The notes beneath the pieces were generated by a model. The model did no database searches. It was not told the origin of the DNA and was given only the letters and a program-made list of their open reading frames with translations. A stretch of DNA of 64,000 nt from Paracidovorax valerianellae (GTDB lineage Bacteria > Pseudomonadota > Gammaproteobacteria > Burkholderiales > Burkholderiaceae_C), in assembly GCF_900102625.1 (NCBI RefSeq), contig NZ_FMZC01000001.1, positions 186,001 to 250,000 on the forward strand, read 5' to 3'. The first letter of the stretch is position 1, and every line of letters starts with the position of its first letter. Of this stretch, positions 43,291 to 53,013 are shown in pieces. The translations under genes were made by a program, and so were the position numbers.

Positions 43291-44190
43291 TCAGCCCAGC
43301 GCCGTGTCCAGGATCATCATGATCACGAAGCCGATCATCAGCCCACCCGTGGCCCAGGCTTCGTGGCCCTTGCGGTGCGACTCGGGAATGATCTCGTGGC
43401 TGATGACGAAAAGCATCGCGCCGGCCGCGAACCCGAGCCCCCAGGGCAGCAGGTTGGCGGAAATGCCGATCACCGTGGCGCCCAGCACCGCGCCCAGCGG
43501 CTCCACCAGGCCCGACGCCATGCCCAGCCCCACGGCCAGCCAGCGCTTGTAGCCCGCAGCCAGCAGGGCCACGGCCACCACCAGGCCTTCGGGCACGTCC
43601 TGAATGGCGATGCCCGCCGTGAGCGTGCCGGCGCGCAGCGCGTCGGCGCCGGCATACGCCACGCCGATGGCCAGCCCTTCAGGCAGGTTGTGCAGCGCGA
43701 TCGCGAAGACGAACAGCCAGGTGCGTCGCAGCGTGCGCGGCGAGGGGCCGCCCTCCACGCCCTTGATGAAATGCTCGTGCGGCAGCAGCCGCTCCATCAC
43801 CAGCAACGCCAGGCCGCCCAACAGGATGGACGTGCCGATGATGCCGCCCGCGCCCCAGGCCCCGGCGCCTGCAGACTGGGCCGCGGCAATGCCCGGAATG
43901 ATCAGCGAGAACGAGCAGGCCGCCAGCATCACCCCGGCGCCGAAGCCGAAGAGCGTGTCCTGCACCCGCTCGGACAAGCGCTGCGAGAACACCACCGGCA
44001 GCGTGCCCAGCGCGGTCGCCAGCGCAGCCACCAGCCCGCCATGCCAGGCCTCTTCCACGCGCGGGTTGCCGGCCAGAAACTGCATGAACTGCTGTCCCAG
44101 CACCAGCACCCCCGCCACCGCGATGGCCACGCCGAGCCACCTGCGCATCCGCCAGCCGGAGCGTCCGGAAAGTGTGTCGTCAGCGTTCAT
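43291..44190 (-). CDS. ZIP family divalent metal transporter
   Basis: 299 aa from the ATG at 44190 (MNADDTLSGRSGWRMRRW). Eight or so transmembrane segments. The metal-binding helix motifs are ALHNLPEGLAIGVAYAG and AIQDVPEGLVVAVALL, and a later SHEIIPESHRKGHE carries a third His/Glu set. Loops contain the His-bearing LLPHEHFIKG. It would import zinc or iron into the cytoplasm. It is on the same strand as, and 86 bp downstream of, the superoxide dismutase gene. Confidence 0.88.
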   Translation of the reverse strand: MNADDTLSGRSGWRMRRWLGVAIAVAGVLVLGQQFMQFLAGNPRVEEAWHGGLVAALATALGTLPVVFSQRLSERVQDTLFGFGAGVMLAACSFSLIIPGIAAAQSAGAGAWGAGGIIGTSILLGGLALLVMERLLPHEHFIKGVEGGPSPRTLRRTWLFVFAIALHNLPEGLAIGVAYAGADALRAGTLTAGIAIQDVPEGLVVAVALLAAGYKRWLAVGLGMASGLVEPLGAVLGATVIGISANLLPWGLGFAAGAMLFVISHEIIPESHRKGHEAWATGGLMIGFVIMMILDTALG

Positions 44191-44276
44191 GTGCAAGGCC
44201 CCGGTGGGAGGAAGGTGTCGTTTATGGAATCAGGGAAACGGTCTGGTCGAAGGATCGCTGCGGCATCGCCTGGGCG

Positions 44277-44909
44277 TCAACCGCGCGCTTTCGCGAAGCG
44301 GCGCGCCACTTCGTCCCAGTGCACGACGTTATAGAACGCAGCGATGTATTCAGGACGGCGGTTTTGGTACTTGAGGTAGTAGGCGTGTTCCCACACATCC
44401 AGGCCCAGGATGGGCGTGTTGCCCGACAGCAGGCCGGCCATCAGCGGGCTGTCCTGGTTGCCGCTGCTCTCCACCACCAGCTTGCCGGCCGGCGTGACCG
44501 ACAACCAGGCCCAACCGCTGCCGAAGCGGGTGAGCGCGGCCTTGGTGAAGGCTTCCTTGAAGGCATCGAAACCGCCCAGGTCCGCATCGATGGCCTGGGC
44601 CAGTTCGCCGGAAGGCTGTCCGCCGCCGCCCTGCCCGGCCGGCGCCATCACGGTCCAGAACAGGCTGTGGTTGGCGTGTCCGCCGCCGTTGTTGCGCACC
44701 GGCGCCTGCAGCTTTTCGGGCAGGGTCTGCACCTGGGCCACCAGCGCTTCGATGGACAGGTCGGCCTGCGGCGTGCCTTCCAGCGCGGCGTTCAGGTTGT
44801 TGACGTACGTCTGGTGGTGCTTGGTGTGGTGGATTTCCATCGTCTGCGCGTCGATGTGCGGCTCGAGCGCGTCGTAGGCGTAGGGCAAGGCGGGAAGCGT
44901 ATGGGGCAT
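44277..44909 (-). CDS. sodA: Superoxide dismutase, Mn-type
   Basis: 210 aa from the ATG at 44909 ([20 protein letters not shown]). Metal ligands: His in [17 protein letters not shown], His in [13 protein letters not shown], Asp and His in [29 protein letters not shown] and SGNQDSPLM are patterns of the manganese or cambialistic group rather than strict iron enzymes. A Fur-box-like sequence lies 105 bp upstream, in keeping with Fur-repressed Mn-SOD genes. Confidence 0.9.
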   Translation of the reverse strand: MPHTLPALPYAYDALEPHIDAQTMEIHHTKHHQTYVNNLNAALEGTPQADLSIEALVAQVQTLPEKLQAPVRNNGGGHANHSLFWTVMAPAGQGGGGQPSGELAQAIDADLGGFDAFKEAFTKAALTRFGSGWAWLSVTPAGKLVVESSGNQDSPLMAGLLSGNTPILGLDVWEHAYYLKYQNRRPEYIAAFYNVVHWDEVARRFAKARG

Positions 44910-44918
44910 GGTTTTCAC

Positions 44919-45281
44919 TTTCGAAAAGGGATGGAACGGATGACCGGGCGACCTGCGCGTTGCCGGGGCGATGGCCGATGCATCGACAGCGCCCGACCGA
45001 CAACGCTCATTTGGAAATGATAATTATTTTCATTCACCACATCTACCGCGCGGTTTTGGCCAGCCTGCTGCCCTCCCAACCCTGCCCGCGTCCGCCAAAA
45101 CCGACTCTTCGCCTTTTCTCGCCTTTTCTACTTGTTTCCACCCCGTGGAAACCCTGAATAAATACGTGCTGCTTCCCCCGCAGAATGCTTCGTCCCAAAC
45201 GTGAACGGCGCATGCGCCCGCTTTGGGACGGGAGCGTTACATCGTCCAAGACGACGATTCATAAAACAAAGGAGGGTTGCG
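44919..45281. other. Divergent promoter region between sodA and the LodA fusion gene
   Basis: 363 bp. Contains the Fur-box-like site at 45014-45035 and, toward the fusion gene, GGAGGG at 45270-45275 as its ribosome binding site. No RNA gene or repeat seen. Confidence 0.5.
45014..45035. promoter_or_regulatory. Fur-box-like operator
   Basis: GAAATGATAATTATTTTCAT, resembling the GATAATGATAATCATTATC consensus as an interrupted palindrome. Located between sodA (105 bp to its start) and the LodA fusion gene (about 247 bp), so it could control either or both. Confidence 0.55.
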
Positions 45282-48200
45282 ATGAAAAGCACGTCTGTTC
45301 CACCCATGCCGTCGGCCACCAGCGCCAGCGACGGCACCACCCCCATCACCCTGCCACCGACCCTGCCGCCCAGCCCCTGCTGCTGCGACACCGATCCCGT
45401 GGCCGGGCTCAAGCAACTGTTCGTCGATTACTTTCAGGGCAAGGGCATGGCCGCCGGGCGCGACCCGGCCACGCGGCCGGTGTTCCTGCGCCTGCACGGC
45501 GCGGCGCACGGCCGGTTCATCGTCGATCCCGGCCTGCCGCCCGAGCTGCGGGTGGGCGTGTTCGGGCAGGCGCCGCACTACCCGGCATGGGTGAGGTTTT
45601 CCGCCGACGTGCAGCCGGGCAACCCCGACTTGAAGGGCACGACGGGCATCGCCATCAAGCTCTTCGGCGTCGAAGGCCGCAAGCTGCTGGAGCCCGACCA
45701 GGACGCCACCACGCAGGACTTCATCTTGCAGAACCACGACGTGTTCTTCACCGACACGGCCCGGGACATGTGCGAGTTCACCTGCGAATCGCTGCACGGA
45801 CGGGGCGACGCCTACCTGAAGGCGCACCCCGTCACCGCGCAGATCCTGAACGACATGGAAAAAACGGTGGACTCCGTGCTGGCCACCGACTACTGGAGCG
45901 TGCTGCCTTCGTGCTTCGGCCAGGGCCGATTCGTCAAATACAAGATCGAGCCGCTGGAGGCGCCGCCGGCCGACGCGCCGCCGGACTTCGACGACCCCTT
46001 CTACCTGCGCGCCGATCTGCACGCGCGGCTGCGCAAGGGCCCTGCGCGCTTTCGGTTTCTGGTGCAGTTCCAGACGAACGACCACGACATGCCGCTGGAC
46101 GCCGCCACCGTGCGCTGGAGCGAGAAGGCCAGCGTGCCGATCGAGGTCGGCATTCTGGAGCTTCCCCAGCAGGACCTGGATGCGCGCGGCCAGTCACCCT
46201 ATGGCGAAAACCTGGCCTTCAACCCTTGGCATGCGCTGCCCGAGCACATGCCCATGGGCAGCATCGCCGAGGCGCGCAAGGCCGTGTACCGGGCCTCGTC
46301 CGAAAACCGCCGCAACGTGAACGGCGTGCCGCTGGGCGAGCCCGTGGTGCCGCGGCCTGCGCAGTACGCGCCCGGCGTGGACTACCCCGCCGCGAAGGAC
46401 ACCCGCATCGTGCGCGCCGCCATCCACCCTGCCATCGGCATTGGCCGGGTGGGCAACAGCGCGAAAGACTTCTATCTCGGCCCGCAGGTGGTAAGCCCGC
46501 CGCCGCAGCCCCAGGGCTTTTACCGCGACGCGGCCGGCGCGCTGAAGCGCGAGGCGGCGCAGTTCCGCATCTACGGCTACAACGCCGCGGGCGACGTGGT
46601 GCGCGAGCTGACCTCGGACTGGGCCGACATCGAATGGTCGGTGCACGTCGCCAACAGCAAGGCGGCCTGGTACCAGTGGCAGATCGCGCTCGACATTCCG
46701 GAAGCCGCCAAAACCCAGTTGCCGCTGCGCAATGCCAAGGCCGCAGTGCGCAGCGCGCTGGTGATCGACGCGGGCGTGCAGCGCATCGCGGGCCGCAATG
46801 CGGCGCCCGTGCCGTGCACGGGCGAGCTCACCGGCGTGCCGGTCCAGATCGGCGAGTTGCAGACCGACGCCAGCGGCCGGCTGGTGTTCCTGCCCGGCCG
46901 CGGTGTTTCGGCCTCGCCCACGGGCAGCCCGATCTTCAACCCGGCCGACGGCGATTCGTTCATCAATGCCGACGGCTGGTACGACGACACCTGCGACGGC
47001 CCGGTCTCGGCCACGGTGCGCATCGAGGGCCAGTCCATTCCGGTCGAATCCGCCTGGGTGGTGACTGCACCGCCCAACTACGCCCCGCAGGTCAAGACCC
47101 AGCGCACCCTCTACGACCTGCTGCAGAACCTGTACGTGCAGGCCGGCTGGCTGCCCACGCCGGCCACCATTTCGTTCGCCGATGACGTGTACCCGATCCT
47201 GCAGCGCCTGTCGGGCCTGCAATGGGTGAACCAGGGCTTCGCGACGCTGTTCGGCCACCAGGGGCAGTACGACTTCGAGAACCCCGCGCTGATCGAGCGG
47301 CTGTCCGCCCTGCCGCCCGCGGGCGGCTACGACCCCAATGCCGAGCTGCGCCGGCAGGTGTTCAACAGCTTTCGCCCGCCCGAGCCCACGGACGGCAACC
47401 AGCTGCCCTGGCCCTGGCTGTACGGCGACGCGATGACCGTGCCGGCGGGCCAGAGCCCCCGCCAGAACGCGAGCATCAGCCAGACCCAGAGCGACGTGCT
47501 GGCGCGCTGGGTGCAGGGCGACTTCGTCTCCGACTGGGACGCGGCCCGCCCCTTGCCGGCCAGCATCGACGATGTGCCGCTCGCAGAGCAGCCCGCCACG
47601 CTGGACCGCGCAGCGCTCGAGTTCTGCCTGGCCGACGCCTTCCACCCCGGCTGCGAGATGACGTGGCCCATGCGCCACCTGACGCTGTACCGCAGCCCCT
47701 TCCGCATCCGCCAGCGCCCGGAAGGCGTGGCCGAGCCCAGCTACGGCCCCACGCTCGACCAGGCCACCGCCCTGTCGGCCCATGGGCCGCTCCATGCCCA
47801 GGGGCCGGGCGACATCAACCGCTGGATGGGCCTGCCCTGGCAGGCCGACACGGCGTATTGCCGCGCGGGCTACGACACCGCTTACGACCCGTTTGCCCCG
47901 ACCTTCTGGCCTGCCCGCGTGCCCAACCACGTGCTGACGGCCGAGGACTACGCCATCGTGGTGGACCCGAAGCAACCCATGGCCCGGCGCGTCGAGGCCT
48001 TCGCCAACCGCACCAGCTGGAACAAGCCGCTGCACGGCACCACCGCCGGGCAGATGGAAGAGATGGTGCGCATCTTCGGATCGATGGGCCTGGTGGAGGT
48101 GCGCCCGGGCGTGGCGGACGACCCGGCGTTTCCCGCGCAGATGATGGTCGCGTCGTACGGCCCCGACGTCGCGCCGGCCGACGCCGCCAGCCTGACCGAA

Positions 48201-48377
48201 GCCGCCCTGGCCGCGCCCCGCGCGCCGATGGCCGGCTTCACCGCGCTGGGCGAAGCCGATGCCTCCGCACCGGTCAACCCCAAGGCGCGCCCGCTGCCGC
48301 ACGGCGCCAACTTCGGCTCCCACGCCGAGGCCGAGGCCGCACCCCTGCCGGTGCGCCGGCGTCCTGCGGGCGGCTGA
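45282..48377 (+). CDS. Catalase-like domain fused to LodA/GoxA-type CTQ-dependent amino acid oxidase
   Basis: 1031 aa from the ATG at 45282, behind GGAGGG. Residues about 30-355 form a catalase-like heme domain: candidate distal His72 in FLRLHGAAHGRF, VRFSADVQPG, and Asn151 in FILQNHDVFFTD. Residues about 377-1010 match LodA/GoxA oxidases: AAIHPAIGIGRVGNS at the start, FHPGCEMTWPMRH with Cys791, and RWMGLPWQADTAYC with Trp848 and Trp853, candidates for the cysteine tryptophylquinone cofactor. LodA-type enzymes oxidise lysine or glycine and release H2O2, which the N-terminal domain could consume. The next gene encodes the LodB flavoprotein needed for cofactor maturation. No signal peptide seen. 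Confidence 0.85.
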   Translation: MKSTSVPPMPSATSASDGTTPITLPPTLPPSPCCCDTDPVAGLKQLFVDYFQGKGMAAGRDPATRPVFLRLHGAAHGRFIVDPGLPPELRVGVFGQAPHYPAWVRFSADVQPGNPDLKGTTGIAIKLFGVEGRKLLEPDQDATTQDFILQNHDVFFTDTARDMCEFTCESLHGRGDAYLKAHPVTAQILNDMEKTVDSVLATDYWSVLPSCFGQGRFVKYKIEPLEAPPADAPPDFDDPFYLRADLHARLRKGPARFRFLVQFQTNDHDMPLDAATVRWSEKASVPIEVGILELPQQDLDARGQSPYGENLAFNPWHALPEHMPMGSIAEARKAVYRASSENRRNVNGVPLGEPVVPRPAQYAPGVDYPAAKDTRIVRAAIHPAIGIGRVGNSAKDFYLGPQVVSPPPQPQGFYRDAAGALKREAAQFRIYGYNAAGDVVRELTSDWADIEWSVHVANSKAAWYQWQIALDIPEAAKTQLPLRNAKAAVRSALVIDAGVQRIAGRNAAPVPCTGELTGVPVQIGELQTDASGRLVFLPGRGVSASPTGSPIFNPADGDSFINADGWYDDTCDGPVSATVRIEGQSIPVESAWVVTAPPNYAPQVKTQRTLYDLLQNLYVQAGWLPTPATISFADDVYPILQRLSGLQWVNQGFATLFGHQGQYDFENPALIERLSALPPAGGYDPNAELRRQVFNSFRPPEPTDGNQLPWPWLYGDAMTVPAGQSPRQNASISQTQSDVLARWVQGDFVSDWDAARPLPASIDDVPLAEQPATLDRAALEFCLADAFHPGCEMTWPMRHLTLYRSPFRIRQRPEGVAEPSYGPTLDQATALSAHGPLHAQGPGDINRWMGLPWQADTAYCRAGYDTAYDPFAPTFWPARVPNHVLTAEDYAIVVDPKQPMARRVEAFANRTSWNKPLHGTTAGQMEEMVRIFGSMGLVEVRPGVADDPAFPAQMMVASYGPDVAPADAASLTEAALAAPRAPMAGFTALGEADASAPVNPKARPLPHGANFGSHAEAEAAPLPVRRRPAGG

Positions 48378-48381
48378 CCCG

Positions 48382-49713
48382 GTGCCGGTGGAACCGTTCA
48401 AACCGGCGCCGCAGACCGAACAGGCGTTCGACGTGGCCATTGCCGGCGGCGGCCCGGCCGGTGCCGCCTGCGCCATTCCCCTGGCACGGGCTGGCCTGCG
48501 CGTGCTGCTGGCCGACGGCGGCGGCGAGCGGGCCTTTCGCATCGGCGAAGGGCTGCCGCCGCTGGTGCGCAGCCTCCTGGGCGACCTGGGCGTGCTCGAC
48601 CGCGTGATGGCGGACGGCCACCGTCCCAGCTACGGCACGCTGGCCTACTGGGGTGGCCTGGCCGGGCACGCCAACGACACGCTGCGGCAACTGCACGGCG
48701 AGGGATTGCAACTGGACCGCGTGCGCTTCGACGCCACCCTGCGCGCCGCGGCGGCCGAAGCCGGTTGCACGGTCGCCGCGGCCACCCATCTTCAGATCGG
48801 CGATCCCGACGAAACGCCTTCCAGGGCCGGAGCGGGAGCCGATGCAGGCCCTGGCCTCAACGCGCCCGACTTGCCGGCCGGGCCGCACCGCCTGCAATTG
48901 CGCCGCCCCGGCGAGCCGCTGTCCACCGTGACCGCACGCTGGCTGATCGACGCCACCGGCCGCGTTGCCGCCCAGGCCTGCCGGCTGGGCGCCAGCCGCC
49001 GCCACTACGACCGGCTGCTGGCCTTCTACCAGCGCCTGCGCAGCGACACCCGCACCGATCTGGACGGCCGCACCTGGGTCGAGGCCGTGGAGGACGGCTG
49101 GTGGTACAGCGTGCTGCTGCCCAGCGGCGAGCGCGTCGTGGCGTTTCTGGGCGATGCCGACCTGATGGACCGCCGCGCGCTGCTGGAAGACAACGGCCTC
49201 TGGCAGCACCTGCAGCGCACCACGCACCTGGGAGCGCTCTGCGCCGAGCACGGCTACCGCCCGCACGGCCCCACACAGGGCGCCGATGCGTGCAGCGCGG
49301 AACTCGACCGTGCGGCGGGCGCGCAGTGGCTCGCGGTGGGCGATGCCGCCCTCGCCTTCGATCCGCTGTCGTCCAAAGGCATCGGCAACGCGCTCTACAC
49401 CGGGCTGCGCGCCGCGCAGGCCGTGCTCGCCCATGAGGCGGGCGATCGGCAGGCGCCCGAGCGCTATGCGGACCACCTGCGCGACATTCACCGCGTGTAC
49501 CGCAAGCAGTTGCAGGGCTTCTACGCCATGGAAACCCGCTGGCCCGACTCGGCCTTCTGGGTACGCCGCCAGGCAGGCCCCGCTGTCGCGCAGGGGCCAG
49601 CGCCAGGGCCCCAGGCGGGCAGACCCGTCGCTACACTGCCCTGGCCGCCCGCGCAGCGCACGGCCGCCCGCCGCGAGGCAGGTTCGGGTAAAAACCCGGA
49701 GATGCCGTGGTAG
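48382..49713 (+). CDS. LodB/GoxB-like FAD-dependent protein for CTQ maturation
   Basis: 443 aa from the GTG at 48382, 4 bp after the oxidase stop. No ATG fits the conserved N-terminus. The FAD fold is FDVAIAGGGPAGAACAIPLARAG, with RIGEGLPPLVRSLLGDLG as in tryptophan-halogenase-like flavoproteins and GDAALAFDPLSSKGIGNAL binding the FAD pyrophosphate. Partner flavoproteins of this kind form the quinone cofactor in LodA/GoxA oxidases. The tight spacing supports a dedicated pair. The C-terminal 45 residues are low complexity. Confidence 0.85.
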   Translation: MPVEPFKPAPQTEQAFDVAIAGGGPAGAACAIPLARAGLRVLLADGGGERAFRIGEGLPPLVRSLLGDLGVLDRVMADGHRPSYGTLAYWGGLAGHANDTLRQLHGEGLQLDRVRFDATLRAAAAEAGCTVAAATHLQIGDPDETPSRAGAGADAGPGLNAPDLPAGPHRLQLRRPGEPLSTVTARWLIDATGRVAAQACRLGASRRHYDRLLAFYQRLRSDTRTDLDGRTWVEAVEDGWWYSVLLPSGERVVAFLGDADLMDRRALLEDNGLWQHLQRTTHLGALCAEHGYRPHGPTQGADACSAELDRAAGAQWLAVGDAALAFDPLSSKGIGNALYTGLRAAQAVLAHEAGDRQAPERYADHLRDIHRVYRKQLQGFYAMETRWPDSAFWVRRQAGPAVAQGPAPGPQAGRPVATLPWPPAQRTAARREAGSGKNPEMPW

Positions 49714-49759
49714 ATATTGCGCAGGCAGCTATCGAAAACATAGCGCCATCGGAGGCTTC

Positions 49760-50530
49760 ATGCGCGTGCACGGCAAATCCATCATCGTCACCGGCGCCGG
49801 CAACGGCATCGGCGAAGGCATCGCCAAACGGCTCGCGGCCAAGGGCGGCCGGGTCATCGTCAACGACATCCAGGCCCCGGGCGGCGAGCGCGTGGTGGCC
49901 GAGATCCGCGCCGCCGGCGGCACGGCGGACTTCTTCGCGGCCGACGTCACCCGCTCGGACGAGGTCAAGGCCCTGGTGGCCGAGGCCGTGCGCCTGCACG
50001 GCCGGCTCGACGTGGTCGTCAACAACGCCGGCTGGACGCACCGCAACCGCCCCATGCTGGAGGTGAGCGAGGAAGAGTTCGACAAGGTGTATGCCATCAA
50101 CGTCAAAAGCATCTACCTCACGGCCATCCACGCCGTGCCGGCGATGCGCGCCAACCCGGGCGAGGCGGGCGGCAGCTTCATCAACATCGCCTCCACGGCG
50201 GGTCTGCGGCCACGGCCAGGGCTCACCTGGTACAACGGATCGAAGGGCGCGGTCATCATCACCAGCAAGTCGATGGCCGCCGAGCTGGGGCCCGACAACA
50301 TCCGCGTGAACTGCATCAATCCCGTGTTCAACCCCGACACCGGCCTGGCCGCCGAATTCGCCGGCGGCCCCGTGGACGATGCACGCCGCGCGAAGTTTCT
50401 CGCCACCATTCCGCTCGGGCGCTTTTCCACGGCGCTCGACGTGGCCAACGCCGCGCTCTACCTGGCCAGCGACGAGGCGGCCTTCGTGAGCGGGGTCTGC
50501 ATCGAAGTGGACGGCGGCCGCTGCGTTTGA
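49760..50530 (+). CDS. SDR family oxidoreductase
   Basis: 256 aa from the ATG at 49760, with GGAGG upstream. Classical short-chain dehydrogenase: cofactor motif TGAGNGIGEGIA, NNAGW, and the catalytic Ser-Tyr-Lys in NIASTAG and WYNGSKGAVI. It would reduce or oxidise a carbonyl/hydroxyl compound with NAD(P). Substrate unknown. The 46 bp before it contain a remnant of the dispersed repeat (about 49708-49746). Confidence 0.88.
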   Translation: MRVHGKSIIVTGAGNGIGEGIAKRLAAKGGRVIVNDIQAPGGERVVAEIRAAGGTADFFAADVTRSDEVKALVAEAVRLHGRLDVVVNNAGWTHRNRPMLEVSEEEFDKVYAINVKSIYLTAIHAVPAMRANPGEAGGSFINIASTAGLRPRPGLTWYNGSKGAVIITSKSMAAELGPDNIRVNCINPVFNPDTGLAAEFAGGPVDDARRAKFLATIPLGRFSTALDVANAALYLASDEAAFVSGVCIEVDGGRCV

Positions 50531-50584
50531 CCGCCGCCCGCCGCCCCCATTACCCCTACCGGGGCCATGCGGCAAAATCCGCCC

Positions 50585-51724
50585 ATGGCTGAACGTGTCA
50601 TCCCCCTGGTGGACCAGCGCATCGCGGCGCTGCGCCCCGCCGTGCCAACGGGCGCGGTGGCGGCCCCGACGGGGCGGCTCATCGACACGCGGGGGCGCCC
50701 GCTGCGGGACCTGCGCATCAGCGTCACCGACCGCTGCAACTTCCGCTGCGCGTACTGCATGCCCAAGGAGGTGTTCGATAAGGACTACCCCTACCTGCCG
50801 CACAGCGCCCTGCTCAGCTTCGAAGAAATCACCCAGCTGGCCCGCACATTCGTGGCGCATGGTGTGCGCAAGATCCGCCTCACCGGCGGCGAGCCCCTGC
50901 TGCGCAAGCACATCGAAAACCTGGTCGGCATGCTGTCCGAGCTGCGCCTGGCCGACGGCACGGCGCCGGACCTGACCCTCACCACCAACGGCTCGCTGCT
51001 GGCCCGCAAGGCCCGGGCGTTGAAGAGCGCCGGGCTCAACCGCCTCACCGTCAGCCTGGACAGCCTGCAGGACTCGGTCTTTCGTCACATGAACGACGTG
51101 GACTTTCCCGTGGCCGAGGTGCTGGCCGGCATCGATGCGGCGCAGGCTGCTGGGTTTTCGCGCATCAAGGTCAACATGGTGGTCAAGCGCGGCACCAACG
51201 ACCACGAGATCGTGCCCATGGCGCGGCACTTTCGCGGCACGGGCGTGACGCTGCGATTCATCGAATACATGGACGTGGGCGCCACCAACGGCTGGCGCAT
51301 GGACGAGGTGCTGCCCTCCGCCGACGTGATCGAGCGGCTGCAGGCCCACCTGCCCCTGGTGCCGTTGCCGGAACTGGCCCCCGGTGAAACCGCCCGCCGC
51401 TGGGGCTATGCCGACGCCACCGGCCGGCACGACCCTGCGCTGGGCGAGGTGGGCGTGATCGGCAGCGTCACCCAGGCGTTTTGCGGCGACTGCAACCGCG
51501 CCCGCCTGTCGATGGAAGGCCGCCTGTACCTGTGCCTGTTCGCCACCCAGGGGTGGGACCTGCGCAGCCTGCTGCGCGGCGGCGCGACCGAGGCCGACAT
51601 CGCCGCCGCCGTGGCCGGCATCTGGAACGGCCGCACCGACCGCTACTCGGAACTGCGCAGCAGCCTGCCGCCCGATGCGGGCCAGGGCGCCCGGCGGGTG
51701 GAAATGAGCTACATCGGCGGGTGA
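50585..51724 (+). CDS. moaA: GTP 3',8-cyclase MoaA
   Basis: 379 aa from the ATG at 50585. Radical-SAM cluster CNFRCAYC near residue 57, GGEPLLR, and the C-terminal second cluster in [11 protein letters not shown] with a further Cys in LCLF. The C-terminal Gly-Gly needed for activity is present (MSYIGG). First step of molybdenum cofactor synthesis, converting GTP to the cyclic intermediate. Start of a tightly packed moaA-mobA-GNAT-moeA operon. Confidence 0.95.
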   Translation: MAERVIPLVDQRIAALRPAVPTGAVAAPTGRLIDTRGRPLRDLRISVTDRCNFRCAYCMPKEVFDKDYPYLPHSALLSFEEITQLARTFVAHGVRKIRLTGGEPLLRKHIENLVGMLSELRLADGTAPDLTLTTNGSLLARKARALKSAGLNRLTVSLDSLQDSVFRHMNDVDFPVAEVLAGIDAAQAAGFSRIKVNMVVKRGTNDHEIVPMARHFRGTGVTLRFIEYMDVGATNGWRMDEVLPSADVIERLQAHLPLVPLPELAPGETARRWGYADATGRHDPALGEVGVIGSVTQAFCGDCNRARLSMEGRLYLCLFATQGWDLRSLLRGGATEADIAAAVAGIWNGRTDRYSELRSSLPPDAGQGARRVEMSYIGG

Positions 51725-51727
51725 CGA

Positions 51728-52450
51728 ATGGGGACCGGACCGCATGGCGCAGAGCCTTTGAAGCGCACCGCCACCGCAGGCAGCCCCACCGGCATCACCG
51801 GGCTGGTGCTGGCGGGCGGCCAGGGCACGCGCATGGGCGGGCAGGACAAGGGCCTGCAGCCGTTCCAGGGCGAGCCGCTGGCGCTGCATGCGCTGCGCCG
51901 TCTGCAGCCGCAGGTCGGGACGGTGCTCATCAGCGCCAACCGGCACCTCGACCACTACGCCGCGTTCGGTGCGCCGGTGCTGCCCGACACGGTGCCCGGC
52001 CATGCCGGCCCGCTGGCCGGCTTTCTGGCCGGCCTTTCGCGCTGCGATACGCCCTGGCTGCTGGCCGTGCCGTGTGACACGCCGCTGTTTCCGCCCGATG
52101 TGGCCGAGCGCCTGCTGGCCGCGGCGCTGGCCGGGCAGGCAGACCTGGCCATCGCTGCCGCCCCCCAAATCGACGCATTCCAACCCGATGCACCTCATGA
52201 AGAGGGGGCATCAGGCACAGCCCCCTTGCGCAACCAGCCCGTGTTCTGCCTGATGCGCGCCACCTTGAGGGAGCCGCTGGCGCAGTTCCTGGCCGAGGGC
52301 GGCCGCAAGATCGGCGCCTGGACGGACCAACACCGGTGCGCGGTGGCTGCCTTCGACCGGCCGGGCGACGACCCGCTCGGCTTTTGCAACGCCAACACCC
52401 TGGCCGAACTGCACGCGCTCGAACGCGCGCTCACTCCGTCACCGCGATGA
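51728..52450 (+). CDS. mobA: Molybdenum cofactor guanylyltransferase MobA
   Basis: 240 aa, 3 bp after moaA. Nucleotidyltransferase signature LVLAGGQGTRMGGQDKGL near residue 26, then LPDTVPGHAGPLAG and VPCDTPLFPPDV. It attaches GMP to Mo-molybdopterin to give the bis-MGD cofactor. It contains an acidic segment near residue 155 (DAPHEEGASG) not typical of the core fold. Its stop overlaps the next start (ATGA). Confidence 0.93.
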   Translation: MGTGPHGAEPLKRTATAGSPTGITGLVLAGGQGTRMGGQDKGLQPFQGEPLALHALRRLQPQVGTVLISANRHLDHYAAFGAPVLPDTVPGHAGPLAGFLAGLSRCDTPWLLAVPCDTPLFPPDVAERLLAAALAGQADLAIAAAPQIDAFQPDAPHEEGASGTAPLRNQPVFCLMRATLREPLAQFLAEGGRKIGAWTDQHRCAVAAFDRPGDDPLGFCNANTLAELHALERALTPSPR

Positions 52451-53013
52451 TTTCGATCCCCCTGACGACCGATTCCGCCTTGCGCATCGAAGTGCTGGGC
52501 GCCGCCCACGTGCACGCCTACAAGGCGCTGCGCGACGAATCCCTGCGCTGCGCCCCCGAGGCCTTCACATCGGACTACGCCAGCGCCGTGCTGCGCCCGG
52601 CCGAGTCGTATGCAGAGCGGTTCGGCGACCCGGCCACCGGCCAGTTCTTTCTCGGGGCCTTCGATGCCGCTGGCCAATTGCTGGGCAGCATCGGCTGCGA
52701 CCGCGAAGCGCGCCTGCAGCAGCGCCACTGCGCCAGCGTGGTCGGCATGATGGTGGCGCCGGGCGCGCAGCGCAGCGGCATCGGCCGGCAGTTGGTGCAA
52801 GCCTGCGTGGAGCACGCCGAGCGCGTCGCCGGCCTGGAGCAACTGGTGCTCACCGTCACCGCCGCCAACACGCACGTCGTCCGCCTGTACGAGCGCGCCG
52901 GCTTTCAGGCCTGGGGCACGCTGCCGCGCGCGGTGGTCATCGACGGCATCGGCCACGACAAGTTGCACATGGTGCGTTGGCTGCCCGCTTCTCCCCTCTT
53001 TCGCGCCGCATGA
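52447..53013 (+). CDS. GNAT family N-acetyltransferase within the moa operon
   Basis: 188 aa from the ATG at 52447, overlapping mobA by 4 bp and moeA by 4 bp. Acetyl-CoA loop VVGMMVAPGAQRSGIGRQLV, then LVLTVTAANTHVVRLYERAGF. The tight coupling on both sides shows co-expression with molybdenum cofactor genes, but no known step of that pathway needs an acetyltransferase. Its substrate is unknown. Confidence 0.88.
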   Translation: MISIPLTTDSALRIEVLGAAHVHAYKALRDESLRCAPEAFTSDYASAVLRPAESYAERFGDPATGQFFLGAFDAAGQLLGSIGCDREARLQQRHCASVVGMMVAPGAQRSGIGRQLVQACVEHAERVAGLEQLVLTVTAANTHVVRLYERAGFQAWGTLPRAVVIDGIGHDKLHMVRWLPASPLFRAA

